Assembly: GCF_037975245.1 (NCBI RefSeq)
Contig: NC_092576.1
Coordinates: 35,802,611-35,866,610, forward strand
DNA: 64,000 bases
Source: Apostichopus japonicus
Taxonomy: Eukaryota; Echinodermata; Holothuroidea; Aspidochirotida; Stichopodidae
Direction of reading: 5' to 3'
Shown here: piece by piece, positions 12,001 to 23,346 of the stretch
How positions within the stretch are numbered: the first letter of the stretch is position 1
How the letters are laid out: every line of letters begins with the position of its first letter
Program-made: the position numbers and the translations under genes
The notes under the pieces: model-generated
Database searches by the model: none
What the model saw: only the letters and a program-made list of their open reading frames with translations
What the model was told of the DNA's origin: nothing

Positions 12001-15000
12001 CTCTCTTTTGCATCGGTGGTTCGAACCCCGGTGGTGACGTCTTTTGCCGTTCTTTTACAGTGGGTGCCTACATGGGGAGCTGTAAGTATTAGTTAATCGG
12101 CCTAATATATCAGTCCAGACAGTGGCGCGATGGCTTGGCGCACTGTACGAGCTGATGAGCGAGACTCTCTTTTGCATCGGTGGTTCGAACCCCGGTGGTG
12201 ACGTCTTTTGCCGATCTTTTACAGCGGGTGCCTACACGGGGAGTTGTAAGTATTAGTTAATCGGCCTAATATCTCAGTCCAGACAGTGGCGTGATGGCTT
12301 GGCGCACTGTACGAGCTGATGAGCGAGACTCTCTTTTGCATCGGTGGTTCGAACCCCGGTGGTGACGTCTTTTGCCGATCTTTTACAGCGGGTGCCTACA
12401 TGGGGAGCTGTAAGTATTAGTTAATCGGCCTAATATATCAGTCCATACAATGGCGCGATGGCTTGGCGCACTGTACGAGCTGATGAGCGAGACTCTCTTT
12501 TGCATCGGTGGTTCGAACCCCGGTGGTGACGTCTTTTGCCGATCTTTTACAGCGGGTGCCTACATGGGGTGCTGTAAGTATTAGTTAATCGGCCTAATAT
12601 CTCAGTCCATACATTGGCGTGATGGCTTGGCGCACTGTACGAGCTGATGAGCGAGACTCTCTTTTGCATCGGTGGTTCGAACCCCCGTGGTGACGTCTTT
12701 TGCCGTTCTTTTACAGTGGGTGCCTACATGGGGAGCTGTAAGTATTAGTTAATCGGCCTAATATATCAGTCCAGACAGTGGCGCGATGGCTTGGCGCACT
12801 GTACGAGCTGATGAGCGAGACTCTCTTTTGCATCGGTGGTTCGAACCCCGGTGGTGACGTCTTTTGCCGATCTTTTACAGCGGGTGCCTACACGGGGAGT
12901 TGTAAGTATTAGTTAATCGGCCTAATATCTCAGTCCAGACAGTGGCGTGATGGCTTGGCGCACTGTACGAGCTGATGAGCGAGACTCTCTTTTGCATCGG
13001 TGGTTCGAACCCCGGTGGTGACGTCTTTTGCCGTTCTTTTACAGCGGGTGCCTACATGGGGAGCTGTAAGTATTAGTTAATCGGCCTAATATATCAGTCC
13101 ATACAGTGGCGCGATGGCTTGGCGCACTGTACGAGCTGATGAGCGAGACTCTCTTTTGCATCGGTGGTTCGAACCCCGGTGGTGACGTCTTTTGCCGTTC
13201 TTTTACAGCGGGTGCCTACACGGGGAGCTGTAAGTATTAGTTAATCGGCCTAATATATCAGTCCATACAGTGGCGCGATGGCTTGGCGCACTGTACGAGC
13301 TGATGAGCGAGACTCTCTTTTGCATCGGTGGTTCGAGCCCCGGTGGTGACGTCTTTTGCCGATCTTTTACAGCGGGTGCCTACACGGGGAGCTGTAAGTA
13401 TTAGTTAATCGGCCTAATATCTCAGTCCATACAGTGGCGCGATGGCTTGGCGCACTGTACGAGCTGATGAGCGAGACTCTCTTTTGCATCGGTGGTTCGA
13501 ACCCCGGTGGTGACGTCTTTTGCCGATCTTTTACAGCGGGTGCCTACATGAGGTGCTGTAAGTATTAGTTAATCGGCCTAATATCTCAGTCCATACAGTG
13601 GCGCGATGGCTTGGCGCACTGTACGAGCTGATGAGCGAGACTCTCCTTTGCATCGGTGGTTCGAACCCCGGTGGTGACGTCTTTTGCCGTTCTTTTACAG
13701 CGGGTGCCTACACGGGGAGCTGTAAGTATTAGTTAATCGGCCTAATATATCAGTCCAGACAGTGGCGCGATGGCTTGGCGCACTGTACGAGCTGATGAGC
13801 GAGACTCTCTTTTGCATCGGTGGTTCGAGCCCCGGTGGTGACGTCTTTTGCCGATCTTTTACAGCGGGTGCCTACACGGGGAGCTGTAAGTATTAGTTAA
13901 TCGGCCTAATATCTCAGTCCATACAGTGGCGCGATGGCTTGGCGCACTGTACGAGCTAATGAGCGAGACTCTCTTTTGCATCGGTGGTTCGAACCCCGGT
14001 AGTGACGTCTTTTGCCGATCTTTTACAGCGGGTGCCTACATGGGGTGCTGTAAGTATTAGTTAATCGGCCTAATATCTCAGTCCATACATTGGCGCGATG
14101 GCTTGGCGCACTGTACGAGCTGATGAGCGAGACTCTCTTTTGCATCGCTGGTTCGAACCCCGGTGGTGACGTCTTTTGCCGTTCTTTTACAGCAAGTGCC
14201 TACATGGGGAGCTGTAAGTATTAGTTAATCGGCGTAATATCTCAGTCCATACAGTGGCGCGATGGCTTGGCGCACTCTACGAGCTGATGAGCGAGACTCT
14301 CTTTTGCATCGGTGGTTCGAACCCCGGTGGTGACGTCTTTTGCCGATCTTTTACAGCGGGTACCTACATTTGGAGCTGTAAGTATTAGTTAATCGGCCTA
14401 ATGTCTCAGTCCATACAGTGGCGCGATGGCTCGGCGCACTGTACGAGTTGATGAGCGAGACTCTCTTTTGCATCGGTGGTTCGAACCCCGGTGGTGACGT
14501 CTTTTGCCGATCTTTTACAGCGGGTGCCTACATTGGGAGCTGTAAGTATTAGTTAATCGGCCTAATGTCTCAGTCCATACAGTGGCGCGATGGCTCGGCG
14601 CACTGTACGAGCTGATGAGCGAGACTCTCTTTTGCATCGGTGGTTCGATCCCCGGTGGTGACGTCTTTCGCCGATCTTTTACAACGGGTGCCTACATGGG
14701 GAGCTGTAAGTATTAGTTAATCGGCATAATATCTCAGTCCATACAGTGGCGCGATGGCTTGGCGCACTGTACGAGTTGATGAGCGCGACTCTCTTTTGCA
14801 TCGGTGGTTCGAACCCCGGTGGTGACGTCTTTTGCCGATCTTTTACAGCGGGTGCCTACATGGGGAGCTGTAAGTATTAGTTAATCGGCCTAATATCTCA
14901 GTCCATACAGTGGCGCGATGGCTTGGCGCACTGTGCGAGCTGATGAGCGAGACTCTCTTTTGCATCGGTGGTTCGAACCCCGGTCGTGACGTCTTTTGCC

Positions 15001-16684
15001 GATCTTTTACAGCGGGTGCCTACATTGGGAGCTGTAAGTATTAGTTAATCGGCCTAATATCTCAGTCCATGCAGTGACGCGATGGCTTGGCGCACTCTAC
15101 GAGCTGATGAGCGAGACTCTCTTTTGCATCGGTGGTTCGAACCCCGGTGGTGACGTCTTTTGCCGATCTTTTACAGCGGGTGCCTACATGGGGAGCTGTA
15201 AGTATTAGTTAATCGGCGTAATATCTCAGTCCATACAGTTCCGCGATGGCTTGGCGCACTGTACGAGCTGATGAGCGAGACTCTCTTTTGCATCGGTGGT
15301 TCGAACCCCGGTGGTGACGTCTTTTGCCGATCTTTTACAGCGGGTGCCTACATTGGGAGCTGTAAGTATTAGTTAATCGGCCTAATATATCAGTCCATAC
15401 AGTGGCGCGATGGCTTGGCGCACTGTACGAGCTGATGAGCGAGACTTTCCTTGCATCGATGGTTCGAACCCCGGTGGTGACGTCTTTTGCCGATCTTTTA
15501 CAGCGGGTGCCTACATGGGAGCTGTAAGTATTAGTTAATCGGCCTAATATCTCAGTCCATACAGTTCCGCGATGGCTTGGCGCACTCTACGAGTTGATGA
15601 GCGAGACTCTCTTTTGCATCGGTGGTTTCGAGCCCCGGTGGTGACGTCTTTTGCCGATCTTTTACAGCGGGTGCCTACATTGGGAGCTGTAAGTATTAGT
15701 TAATCGGCCTAATATCTCAGTCCATACAGTGGCGCGATGGCTTGGCGCACTGTACGAGCTGTTGAGCGAGACTCTCTTTTGCATCGCTGGTTCGAACCCC
15801 GGTGGTGACGTCTTTTGCGTTTTTTTTACAGCGGGTGCCTACATGGGGAGCTGTAAGTATTAGTTAATCGGCCTTATATCTCAGTCCATACAGTGGCGCG
15901 ATGGCTTGGCGCACTGTACGAGTTGATGAGCGAGACTCTCTTTTGCATCGGTGGTTCGAACCCCGGTGGTGACGTCTTTTGCCGATCTTTTACAGCGGGT
16001 GCCTACATGGGGAGCTGTAAGTATTAGTTAATCGGCGTAATATCTCAGTCCATACAGTGGCGCGATGGCTTGGCGCACTGTACGAGCTGATGAGCGAGAC
16101 TCTCTTTTGCATCGGTAGTTCGAACCCCGGTGGTGACGTCTTTTGCCGATCTTTTACAGCGGGTGCCTACATTGGGAGCTGTAAGTATTAGTTAATCGGC
16201 CTTATATCTCAGTCCAGACAGTGGCGCGATGGCTTGGCGCACTCTACGAGCTGATGAGCGAGAGTCTCTTTTGCATCGGTGGTTCGAACCCCCGTGGTGA
16301 CGTCTTTTGCCGATCTTTTACAGCGGGTGCCTACATGGGGAGCTGTAAGTATTAGTTAATCGGCCTAATATCTCAGTCCATATAGTGGCGCGATGGCTTG
16401 GCGCACTCTACGAGCTGATGAGCGAGACTCTCTTTTGCATCGATGGTTCGAACCCCGGTGGTGACGTCTTTTGCCGATCTTTTACAGCGGGTGCCTACAT
16501 GGGAGCTGTAAGTATTAGTTAATCGGCGTAATATCTCAGTCCATACAGTTCCGCGATGGCTTGGCGCACTCTACGAGCTGATGAGCGAGACTCTCTTTTG
16601 CATCGGTGGTTTCGAGCCCCGGTGGTGACGTCTTTTGCCGATCTTTTACAGCGGGTGCCTACATTGGGAGCTGTAAGTATTAGT

Positions 16685-17575
16685 TAATCGGCCTTATATC
16701 TCAGTCCAGACAGTGGCGCGATGGCTCGGCGCACTGTACGAGCTGATGAGCGAGACTCTCTTTTGCATCGGTGGTTCGAAACCCGGTGGTGACGTCTTTT
16801 GCCGATCTTTTACAGCGGGTGCCTACATTGGGAGCTGTAAGTATTAGTTAATCGGCCTTATATCTCAGTCCAGACAGTGGCGCGATGGCTTGGCGCACTG
16901 TACGAGCTGATGAGCGAGACTCTCTTTTGCATCGGTGGTTCGAACCCCGGTGGTGACGTCTTTTGCCGATCTTTTACAGCGGGTGCCTACATGGGGAACT
17001 GTAAGTATTAGTTAATCGGCCTTATATATCAGTCCATACAGTGGCGCGATGGCTTGGCGCAATGTACGAGCTGATGAGCGAGACTCTCTTTTGCATCGGT
17101 GGTTCGAAACCCGGTGGTGACGTCTTTTGCCGATCTTTTACAGCGGGTGCCTACATTGGGAGCTGTTAGTATTAGTTAATCGGCCTTATATCTAAGTCCA
17201 GACAGTGGCGCGATGGCTCGGCGCACTGTAGGAGCTGATGAGCGAGACTCTCTTTTGCATCGGTGGTTCGAACCCCGGTGGTGACGTCTTTTGCCGATCT
17301 TTTACAGCGGGTGCCTACATGGGGAGCTGTAAGTATTAGTTAATCGGCCTAATATATCAGTCCATACAATGGCGCGATGGCTTGGCGCACTGTACGAGCT
17401 GATGAGCGAGACTCTCTTTTGCATCGGTGGTTCGAACCCCGGTGGTGACGTCTTTTGCCGATCTTTTACAGCGGGTGCCTACATGGGGTGCTGTAAGTAT
17501 TAGTTAATCGGCCTAATATCTCAGTCCATACATTGGCGCGATGGCTTGGCGCACTGTACGAGCTGATGAGCGAGG
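16685..17575 (+). repeat. Satellite block, second copy of 11,110-12,000
   Basis: Matched by diagnostic monomer variants at a constant 5,575-bp offset. This is a multi-monomer amplification unit rather than single-monomer turnover. Confidence 0.75.
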
Positions 17576-20500
17576 CTCTCTTTTGCATCGGTGGTTCGAG
17601 CCCCGGTGGTGACGTCTTTTGCCGATCTTTTACAGCGGGTGCCTACACGGGGAGTTGTAAGTATTAGTTAATCGGCCTAATATCTCAGTCCATACAGTTC
17701 CGCTATGGCTTGGCGCACTGTACGAGCTGATGAGCGAGACTCTCTTTTGCATCGGTGGTTCGAACCCCGGTGGTGACGTCTTTTGCCGATCTTTTACAGC
17801 GGGTGCCTACATGGGGTGCTGTAAGTATTATTTAATCGGCCTAATATCTCAGTCCATACATTGGCGCGATGGCTTGGCGCACTGTACGAGCTGATGAGCG
17901 AGACTCTCTTTTGCATCGGTGGTTCGAACCCCGGTGGTGACGTCTTTTGCCGTTCTTTTACAGCGGGTGCCTACATGGGGAGCTGTAAGTATTAGTTAAT
18001 CGGCCTAATATATCAGTCCAGACAGTGGCGCGATGGCTTGGCGCACTGTACGAGCTGATGAGCGAGACTCTCTTTTGCATCGGTGGTTCGAGCCCCGGTG
18101 GTGACGTCTTTTGCCGATCTTTTACAGCGGGTGCCTACACGGGGAGCTGTAAGTATTAGTTAATCGGCCTAATATCTCAGTCCATACAGTGGCGCGATGG
18201 CTTGGCGCACTGTACGAGCTGATGAGCGAGACTCTCTTTTGCATCGGTGGTTCGAACCCCGGTGGTGACGTCTTTTGCCGATCTTTTACAGCGGGTGCCT
18301 ACATGGGGTGCTGTAAGTATTAGTTAATCGGCCTAATATCTCAGTCCATACATTGGCGCGATGGCTTGGCGAACTGTACGAGCTGATGAGCGAGACTCTC
18401 TTTTTCATCGCTGGTTCGAACCCCGGTGGTGACGTCTTTTGCCGTTCTTTTACAGCAAGTGCCTACATGGGGAGCTGTAAGTATTAGTTAATCGGCGTAA
18501 TATCTCAGTCCATACAGTGGCGCGATGGCTTGGCGCACTCTACGAGCTGATGAGCGAGACTCTCTTTTGCATCGCTGGTTCGAACCCCGGTGGTGACGTC
18601 TTTTGCCGATCTTTTACAGCGGGTACCTACATTTGGAGCTGTAAGTATTAGTTAATCGGCCTAATATCTCAGTCCATACAGTGGCGCGATGGCTTGGCGC
18701 ACTGTACGAGTTGATGAGCGAGACTCTCTTTTGCATCGGTGGTTCGAACCCCGGTGGTGACGTCTTTTGCCGATCTTTTACAGCGGGTGCCTACATTGGG
18801 AGCTGTAAGTATTAGTTAATCGGCCTAATGTCTCAGTCCATACAGTGGCGCGATGGCTCGGCGCACTGTACGAGCTGATGAGCGAGACTCTCTTTTGCAT
18901 CGGTGGTTCGATCCCAGGTGGTGACGTCTTTCGCCGATCTTTTACAGCGGGTGCCTACATGGGGAGCTGTAAGTATTAGTTAATCGGCATAATATCTCAG
19001 TCCATACAGTGGCGCGATGGCTTGGCGCACTGTACGAGTTGATGAGCGAGACTCTCTTTTGCATCGGTGGTTCGATCCCCGGTGGTGACGTCTTTCGCGT
19101 TTTTTTTACAGCGGGTGCCTACATGGGGAGCTGTAAGTATTAGTTAATCGGCCTTATATCTCAGTCCATACAGTGGCGCGATGGCTTGGCGCACTGTACG
19201 AGTTGATGAGCGAGACTCTCTTTTGCATCGGTGGTTCGAACCCCGGTGGTGACGTCTTTTGCCGATCTTTTACAGCGGGTGCCTACGTGGGGAGCTGTAA
19301 GTATTAGTTAATCGGCCTAATATCTCAGTCCATACAGTGGCGCGATGGCTTGGCGCACTGTACGAGCTGATGAGCGAGACTCTCTTTTGCATCGGTGGTT
19401 CGAACCCCGGTCGTGACGTCTTTTGCCGATCTTTTACAGCGGGTGCCTACATTGGGAGCTGTAAGTATTAGTTAATCGGCCTAATATCTCAGTCCATGCA
19501 GTGACGCGATGGCTTGGCGCACTCTACGAGCTGATGAGCGAGACTCTCTTTTGCATCGGTGGTTCGAACCCCGGTGGTGACGTCTTTTGCCGATCTTTTA
19601 CAGCGGGTGCCTACATGGGGAGCTGTAAGTATTAGTTAATCGGCGTAATATCTCAGTCCATACAGTTCCGCGATGGCTTGGCGCACTGTACGAGCTGATG
19701 AGCGAGACTCTCTTTTGCATCGCTGGTTCGAACCCCGGTGGTGACGTCTTTTGCCGATCTTTTACAGCGGGTGCCTACATTGGGAGCTGTAAGTATTAGT
19801 TAATCGGCCTAATATATCAGTCCATACAGTGGCGCGATGGCTTGGCGCACTGTACGAGCTGATGAGCGAGAGTCTCTTTTGCATCGGTGGTTCGAACCCC
19901 CGTGGTGACGTCTTTTGCCGATCTTTTACAGCGGGTGCCTACATGGGGAGCTGTAAGTATTAGTTAATCGGCCTAATATCTCAGTCCATATAGTGGCGCG
20001 ATGGCTTGGCGCACTCTACGAGCTGATGAGCTAGACTCTCTTTTGCATCGATGGTTCGAACCCCGGTGGTGACGTCTTTTGCCTATCTTTTACAGCGGGT
20101 GCCTACATGGGAGCTGTAAGTATTAGTTAATCGGCGTAATATCTCAGTCCATACAGTGGCGCGATGGCTTGGCGCACTGTACGAGCTGATGAGCGAAACT
20201 CTCTTTTGCATCGGTGGTTCGAACCCCGGTCGTGACGTCTTTTGCCGATCTTTTACAGCGGGTGCCTACATGGGGAGCTGTAAGTATTAGTTAATCGGCC
20301 TAATATCTCAGTCCATACAGTTCCGCGATGGCTTGGCGCACTGTACGAGCTGATGAGCGAGACTCTCTTTTGCATCGGTGGTTCGAACCCCGGTGGTGAC
20401 GTCTTTTGCCGATCTTTTACAGCGGGTGCCTACATTGGGAGCTGTAAGTATTAGTTAATCGGCCTAATATATCAGTCCATACAGTGGCGCGATGGCTTGG

Positions 20501-21632
20501 CGCACTGTACGAGCTGATGAGCGAGAGTCTCTTTTGCATCGGTGGTTCGAACCCCCGTGGTGACGTCTTTTGCCGATCTTTTACAGCGGGTGCCTACATG
20601 GGGAGCTGTAAGTATTAGTTAATCGGCCTAATATCTCAGTCCATACAGTGGCGCGATGGCTTGGCGCACTCTACGAGCTGATGAGCGAGACTCTCTTTTG
20701 CATCGATGGTTCGAACCCCGCTGGTGACGTCTTTTGCCGATCTTTTACAGCGGGTGCCTACATGGGAGCTGTAAGTATTAGTTAATCGGCGTAATATCTC
20801 AGTCCATACAGTTCCGCGATGGCTTGGCGCACTGTACGAGCTGATGAGCGAGACTCTCTTTTGCATCGGTGGTTTCGAGCCCCGGTGGTGACGTCTTTTG
20901 CCGATCTTTTACAGCGGGTGCCTACATTGGGAGCTGTAAGTATTAGTTAATCGGCCTAATATCTCAGTCCATACAGTGGCGCGATGGCTTGGCGCACTGT
21001 ACGAGCTGTTGAGCGAGACTCTCTTTTGCATCGGTGGTTCGAACCCCGGTGGTGACGTCTTTTGCCGATCTTTTACAGCGGGTGCCTACATGGGGAGCTG
21101 TAAGTATTAGTTAATCGGCGTAATATCTCAGTCCATACAGTGGCGCGATGGCTTGGCGCAATGTACGAGCTGATGAGCGAGACTCTCTTTTGCATCGGTG
21201 GTTCGAACCCCGGTGGTGACGTCTTTTGCCGATCTTTTACAGCGGGTGCCTACATGGGGAGCTGTAAGTATTAGTTAATCGGCCTAATATCTCAGTCCAT
21301 ACAGTGGCGCGATGGCTTGGCGCACTCTACGAGCTGATGAGCGAGACTCTCTTTTGCATCGGTGGTTCAAACCCCGGTGGTGACGTCTTTTGCCGATCTT
21401 TTACAGCGGGTGCCTACATTGGGAGCTGTAAGTATTAGTTAATCGGCCTAATATCTCAGTCCATACAGTGGCGCGATGGCTTGGCGCACTGTACGAGCTG
21501 TTGAGCGAGACTCTCTTTTGCATCGATGGTTCGAACCCCGGTGGTGACGTCTTTTGCCGATCTTTTACAGCGGGTGCCTACATGGGGTGCTGTAAGTATT
21601 AGTTAATCGGCCTAATATCTCAGTCCATACAG

Positions 21633-21701
21633 TGGCGCGATGGCTTGGCGCACTGTACGAGCTGATGAGCGAGACTCTCTTTTGCATCGGTGGTTCGAAC
21701 C
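21633..21701 (+). promoter_or_regulatory. Pol III type-2 promoter-like A box and B box in a representative monomer
   Basis: In the consensus-like monomer 21,619-21,782 an A-box-like sequence, TGGCGCGATGG (21,633-21,643), precedes GGTTCGAACC (21,692-21,701). The latter matches the tRNA B-box consensus GGTTCGANNCC. The A box fits the usual TRGYNNANNGG pattern except that its seventh base is G. The starts lie 59 bp apart, as in tRNA genes with a long variable arm (Leu, Ser) rather than short-arm tRNAs. The flanking sequence does not fold into an acceptor stem or a full T stem by eye, so this is a tRNA-like promoter and not a tRNA gene. The same pair recurs in nearly every monomer. Activity is inferred, not shown. 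Confidence 0.55.
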
Positions 21702-21715
21702 CCGGTGGTGACGTC

Positions 21716-21730
21716 TTTTGCCGATCTTTT
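21716..21730 (+). terminator. Paired T4 runs downstream of the B box (Pol III terminator-like)
   Basis: Two TTTT runs (21,716-21,719 and 21,727-21,730) follow the B-box-like motif by 15 and 26 bp, where a Pol III terminator would sit. They recur in almost every monomer. A further T4 (T5 in one variant type) lies between the A and B boxes of each monomer and could stop a transcript early, so the terminator reading is tentative. Confidence 0.35.
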
Positions 21731-21972
21731 ACAGCGGGTGCCTACATGGGGAGCTGTAAGTATTAGTTAATCGGCCTAATATCTCAGTCCATACAGTGGC
21801 GCGATGGCTTGGCGCACTCTAGGAGCTGATGAGCGAGACTCTCTTTTGCATCGGTGGTTCGAACCCCGGTCGTGACGTCTTTTGCCGATCTTTTACAGCG
21901 GGTGCCTACATTGGGAGCTGTAAGTATTAGTTAATCGGCCTAATATCTCAGTCCATACAGTGGCGCGATGGC

Positions 21973-21984
21973 TTGGCGCACTCT
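21973..21984 (+). repeat. Target-site duplication, left copy (TTGGCGCACTCT)
   Basis: These 12 bp of satellite sequence directly precede the LINE and reappear right after its poly(A) tail at 27,559-27,570. Removing the LINE and one copy restores an uninterrupted 164-bp monomer. Confidence 0.93.
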
Positions 21985-22030
21985 CTCTGTACTGTACTCT
22001 GTACACTGAGACTCTGTACTCTGAGACTCT
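21985..22030 (+). other. 5' junction filler of the LINE
   Basis: About 46 bp made of shuffled short words (CTCTGTACT, CTGTAC, GAGACTCT) that also occur in the neighbouring satellite monomer. It looks like slippage or template switching during second-strand synthesis at the 5' junction. It could instead be a simple repeat at the genuine LINE 5' end. Other copies would decide. Confidence 0.45.
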
Positions 22031-22241
22031 TAGAGGTGCGGTTTACGTTTTGTTGAGCTCCTGATTTATGCCTTATTTTGCTTCATCAGAAGTTTGACAT
22101 CGTGCTTGATTGTTTTTTATCCTGGCAAACACTGTTCGGGTATTGTTGAGCCGAATTTTTACTTCTTTTCCTTCCAGTAATTAGAGAAATCCTGTTATTT
22201 CCTAGTTGCTTGTTGCGACAGCCACGGCGTCCTTGGGCGCG
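22031..22241 (+). other. LINE 5' untranslated region
   Basis: 211 bp between the junction filler and the ORF1 ATG, presumably holding the internal promoter of the element. No recognisable motif was identified. Confidence 0.6.
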
Positions 22242-23222
22242 ATGGCTACCTTTAGTGCAGGAATGGGTTCCGAGAATCCAAACTCAAACATTCTGAAGGA
22301 TAACAGTGTTCGTATCATCGACAGCTCCTACAATGCCAGCGATGTTCTCAAAGCAATTTCGAACGATATTGGGAAGGAAAACATTATGGGAGTTGTTAAG
22401 ACCGGTGGTCAATGGATCGCCACTTTGAAGAAGAGTCAAGATGTTGAACTGTTACAAGAGATTGGACTTACAATAAAAAACGATCAGTGTGTTGTAACGG
22501 GAGTATCGAAGATCATAACGACGGTAAGCTTCTTCGGAGTACCCTATTACATTGAGGATAATGAACTCACAAACAAGTTGATTGAACTGGGTTGTAAAGT
22601 AAAGTCCAATTGGACTCGTAAACACTATGAAGATTACCCAAGTATCGAGAATGGAATTCGCTTTGTTAGAGTAGAGCTTCCTAACAAAACAAGGAGTCTC
22701 CCATATGCCCTTACATTTGGGGACATTCATCTCCGCATAAAGCACAATGGACAGACACGTGTTTGCAACAGATGCCTCAGTGAAGATCACCTAATGCGTA
22801 ACTGTCCCAAATACTCATGTAAAGTCTGCCACGCCCAAGGACACTCAGAAAGCAGATGTCCAAACGTGCAATGCTATCGATGCCACGAATATGGCCACAA
22901 AAGTTTCTTGTGCCCTGAGAATCAACGCGATGGCCAACAGGAGAACACCCAAGAATCGAACCAAGAGGAGGGAATGGACGTACCAAAACATAACGAAAAT
23001 GAACAACCACGAAACGAAAGCAACGAGTTAAACGAAACGGAAGAAAGTAACAATGCGAAACAAACTGAACGACAAGGAAACCGGGAAACAGAAACAGTGA
23101 ACCACGATATGGAGACCGACAACCCAAATATACCAAAACCAACACCACATCTCTCAGATAAACCTCCTCGACCGACCCTACCGGAACCAAAAGAACCGCC
23201 TCAAGTGACGAGGAATTCATAA
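22242..23222 (+). CDS. LINE ORF1: nucleic-acid-binding protein with three CCHC zinc knuckles
   Basis: 326 aa from an ATG in good context (GCGATGG); the frame is open from 22,206, but the codons before 22,242 contain no ATG. ORF1 proteins of this class bind the element RNA and form the retrotransposition particle. The N-terminal part (about residues 20-170) resembles the RRM-like region of Tx1 ORF1 and ZCCHC3-type proteins (FFGVPYYIED, IENGIRFVRVELP). Three knuckles follow at residues 175-224, each C-x2-C-x4-H-x4-C: CNRCLSEDHLMRNC, CKVCHAQGHSESRC and CYRCHEYGHKSFLC. The C-terminal tail of about 100 residues is rich in E, N, Q and P and probably disordered. ORF2 follows after 124 bp in another frame. 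The reading frame is intact. The zinc-knuckle assignment is seen directly; the RRM-like fold is inferred. Confidence 0.92.
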   Translation: MATFSAGMGSENPNSNILKDNSVRIIDSSYNASDVLKAISNDIGKENIMGVVKTGGQWIATLKKSQDVELLQEIGLTIKNDQCVVTGVSKIITTVSFFGVPYYIEDNELTNKLIELGCKVKSNWTRKHYEDYPSIENGIRFVRVELPNKTRSLPYALTFGDIHLRIKHNGQTRVCNRCLSEDHLMRNCPKYSCKVCHAQGHSESRCPNVQCYRCHEYGHKSFLCPENQRDGQQENTQESNQEEGMDVPKHNENEQPRNESNELNETEESNNAKQTERQGNRETETVNHDMETDNPNIPKPTPHLSDKPPRPTLPEPKEPPQVTRNS

Positions 23223-23346
23223 AACCAAGAAAAACAGTTCGGGCGAAAGACACGCAACGTAGAAACGACACAACGCCGAACCTGTCATCAGCGAGGACTT
23301 TTACACCCAAAGAAAAGCAAAATTCAACTTGACACATATTTTAACT

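Larger units (their letters stand above)
1..21984 (+). repeat. 164-bp tRNA-like satellite, block 1 (about 134 monomers)
   Basis: Head-to-tail tandem array. The word TCTCAGTCC starts at 2, 166, 330 and 494, giving a strict 164-bp period that continues with few indels to 21,984. Each monomer contains, in order, TGGCGCGATGG (A-box-like), CTGATGAGCGAGACTC, the palindrome GGTTCGAACC (B-box-like), GACGTC, two T4 runs, and TTAGTTAATCGGCC. Monomers differ by a few bases, and variant types recur in a patterned way. One monomer lacks 13 bp near 2,106 and another lacks about 13 bp near 9,709. No spacers or cas-like genes occur, so it is not CRISPR. No open frame is shared by all monomers. The 164-bp period is close to nucleosome length. 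Whether it is centromeric, transcribed or inert cannot be read from sequence. Confidence 0.98.

Noticed and set aside
1-21984. CRISPR array
   Set aside because: The units abut with no unique spacers, are 164 bp long, and sit in a eukaryotic context.
22452-23337. Minus-strand open frames opposite LINE ORF1
   Set aside because: Shadows of the strongly coding plus-strand ORF1; they lack domains and overlap the zinc-knuckle codons.
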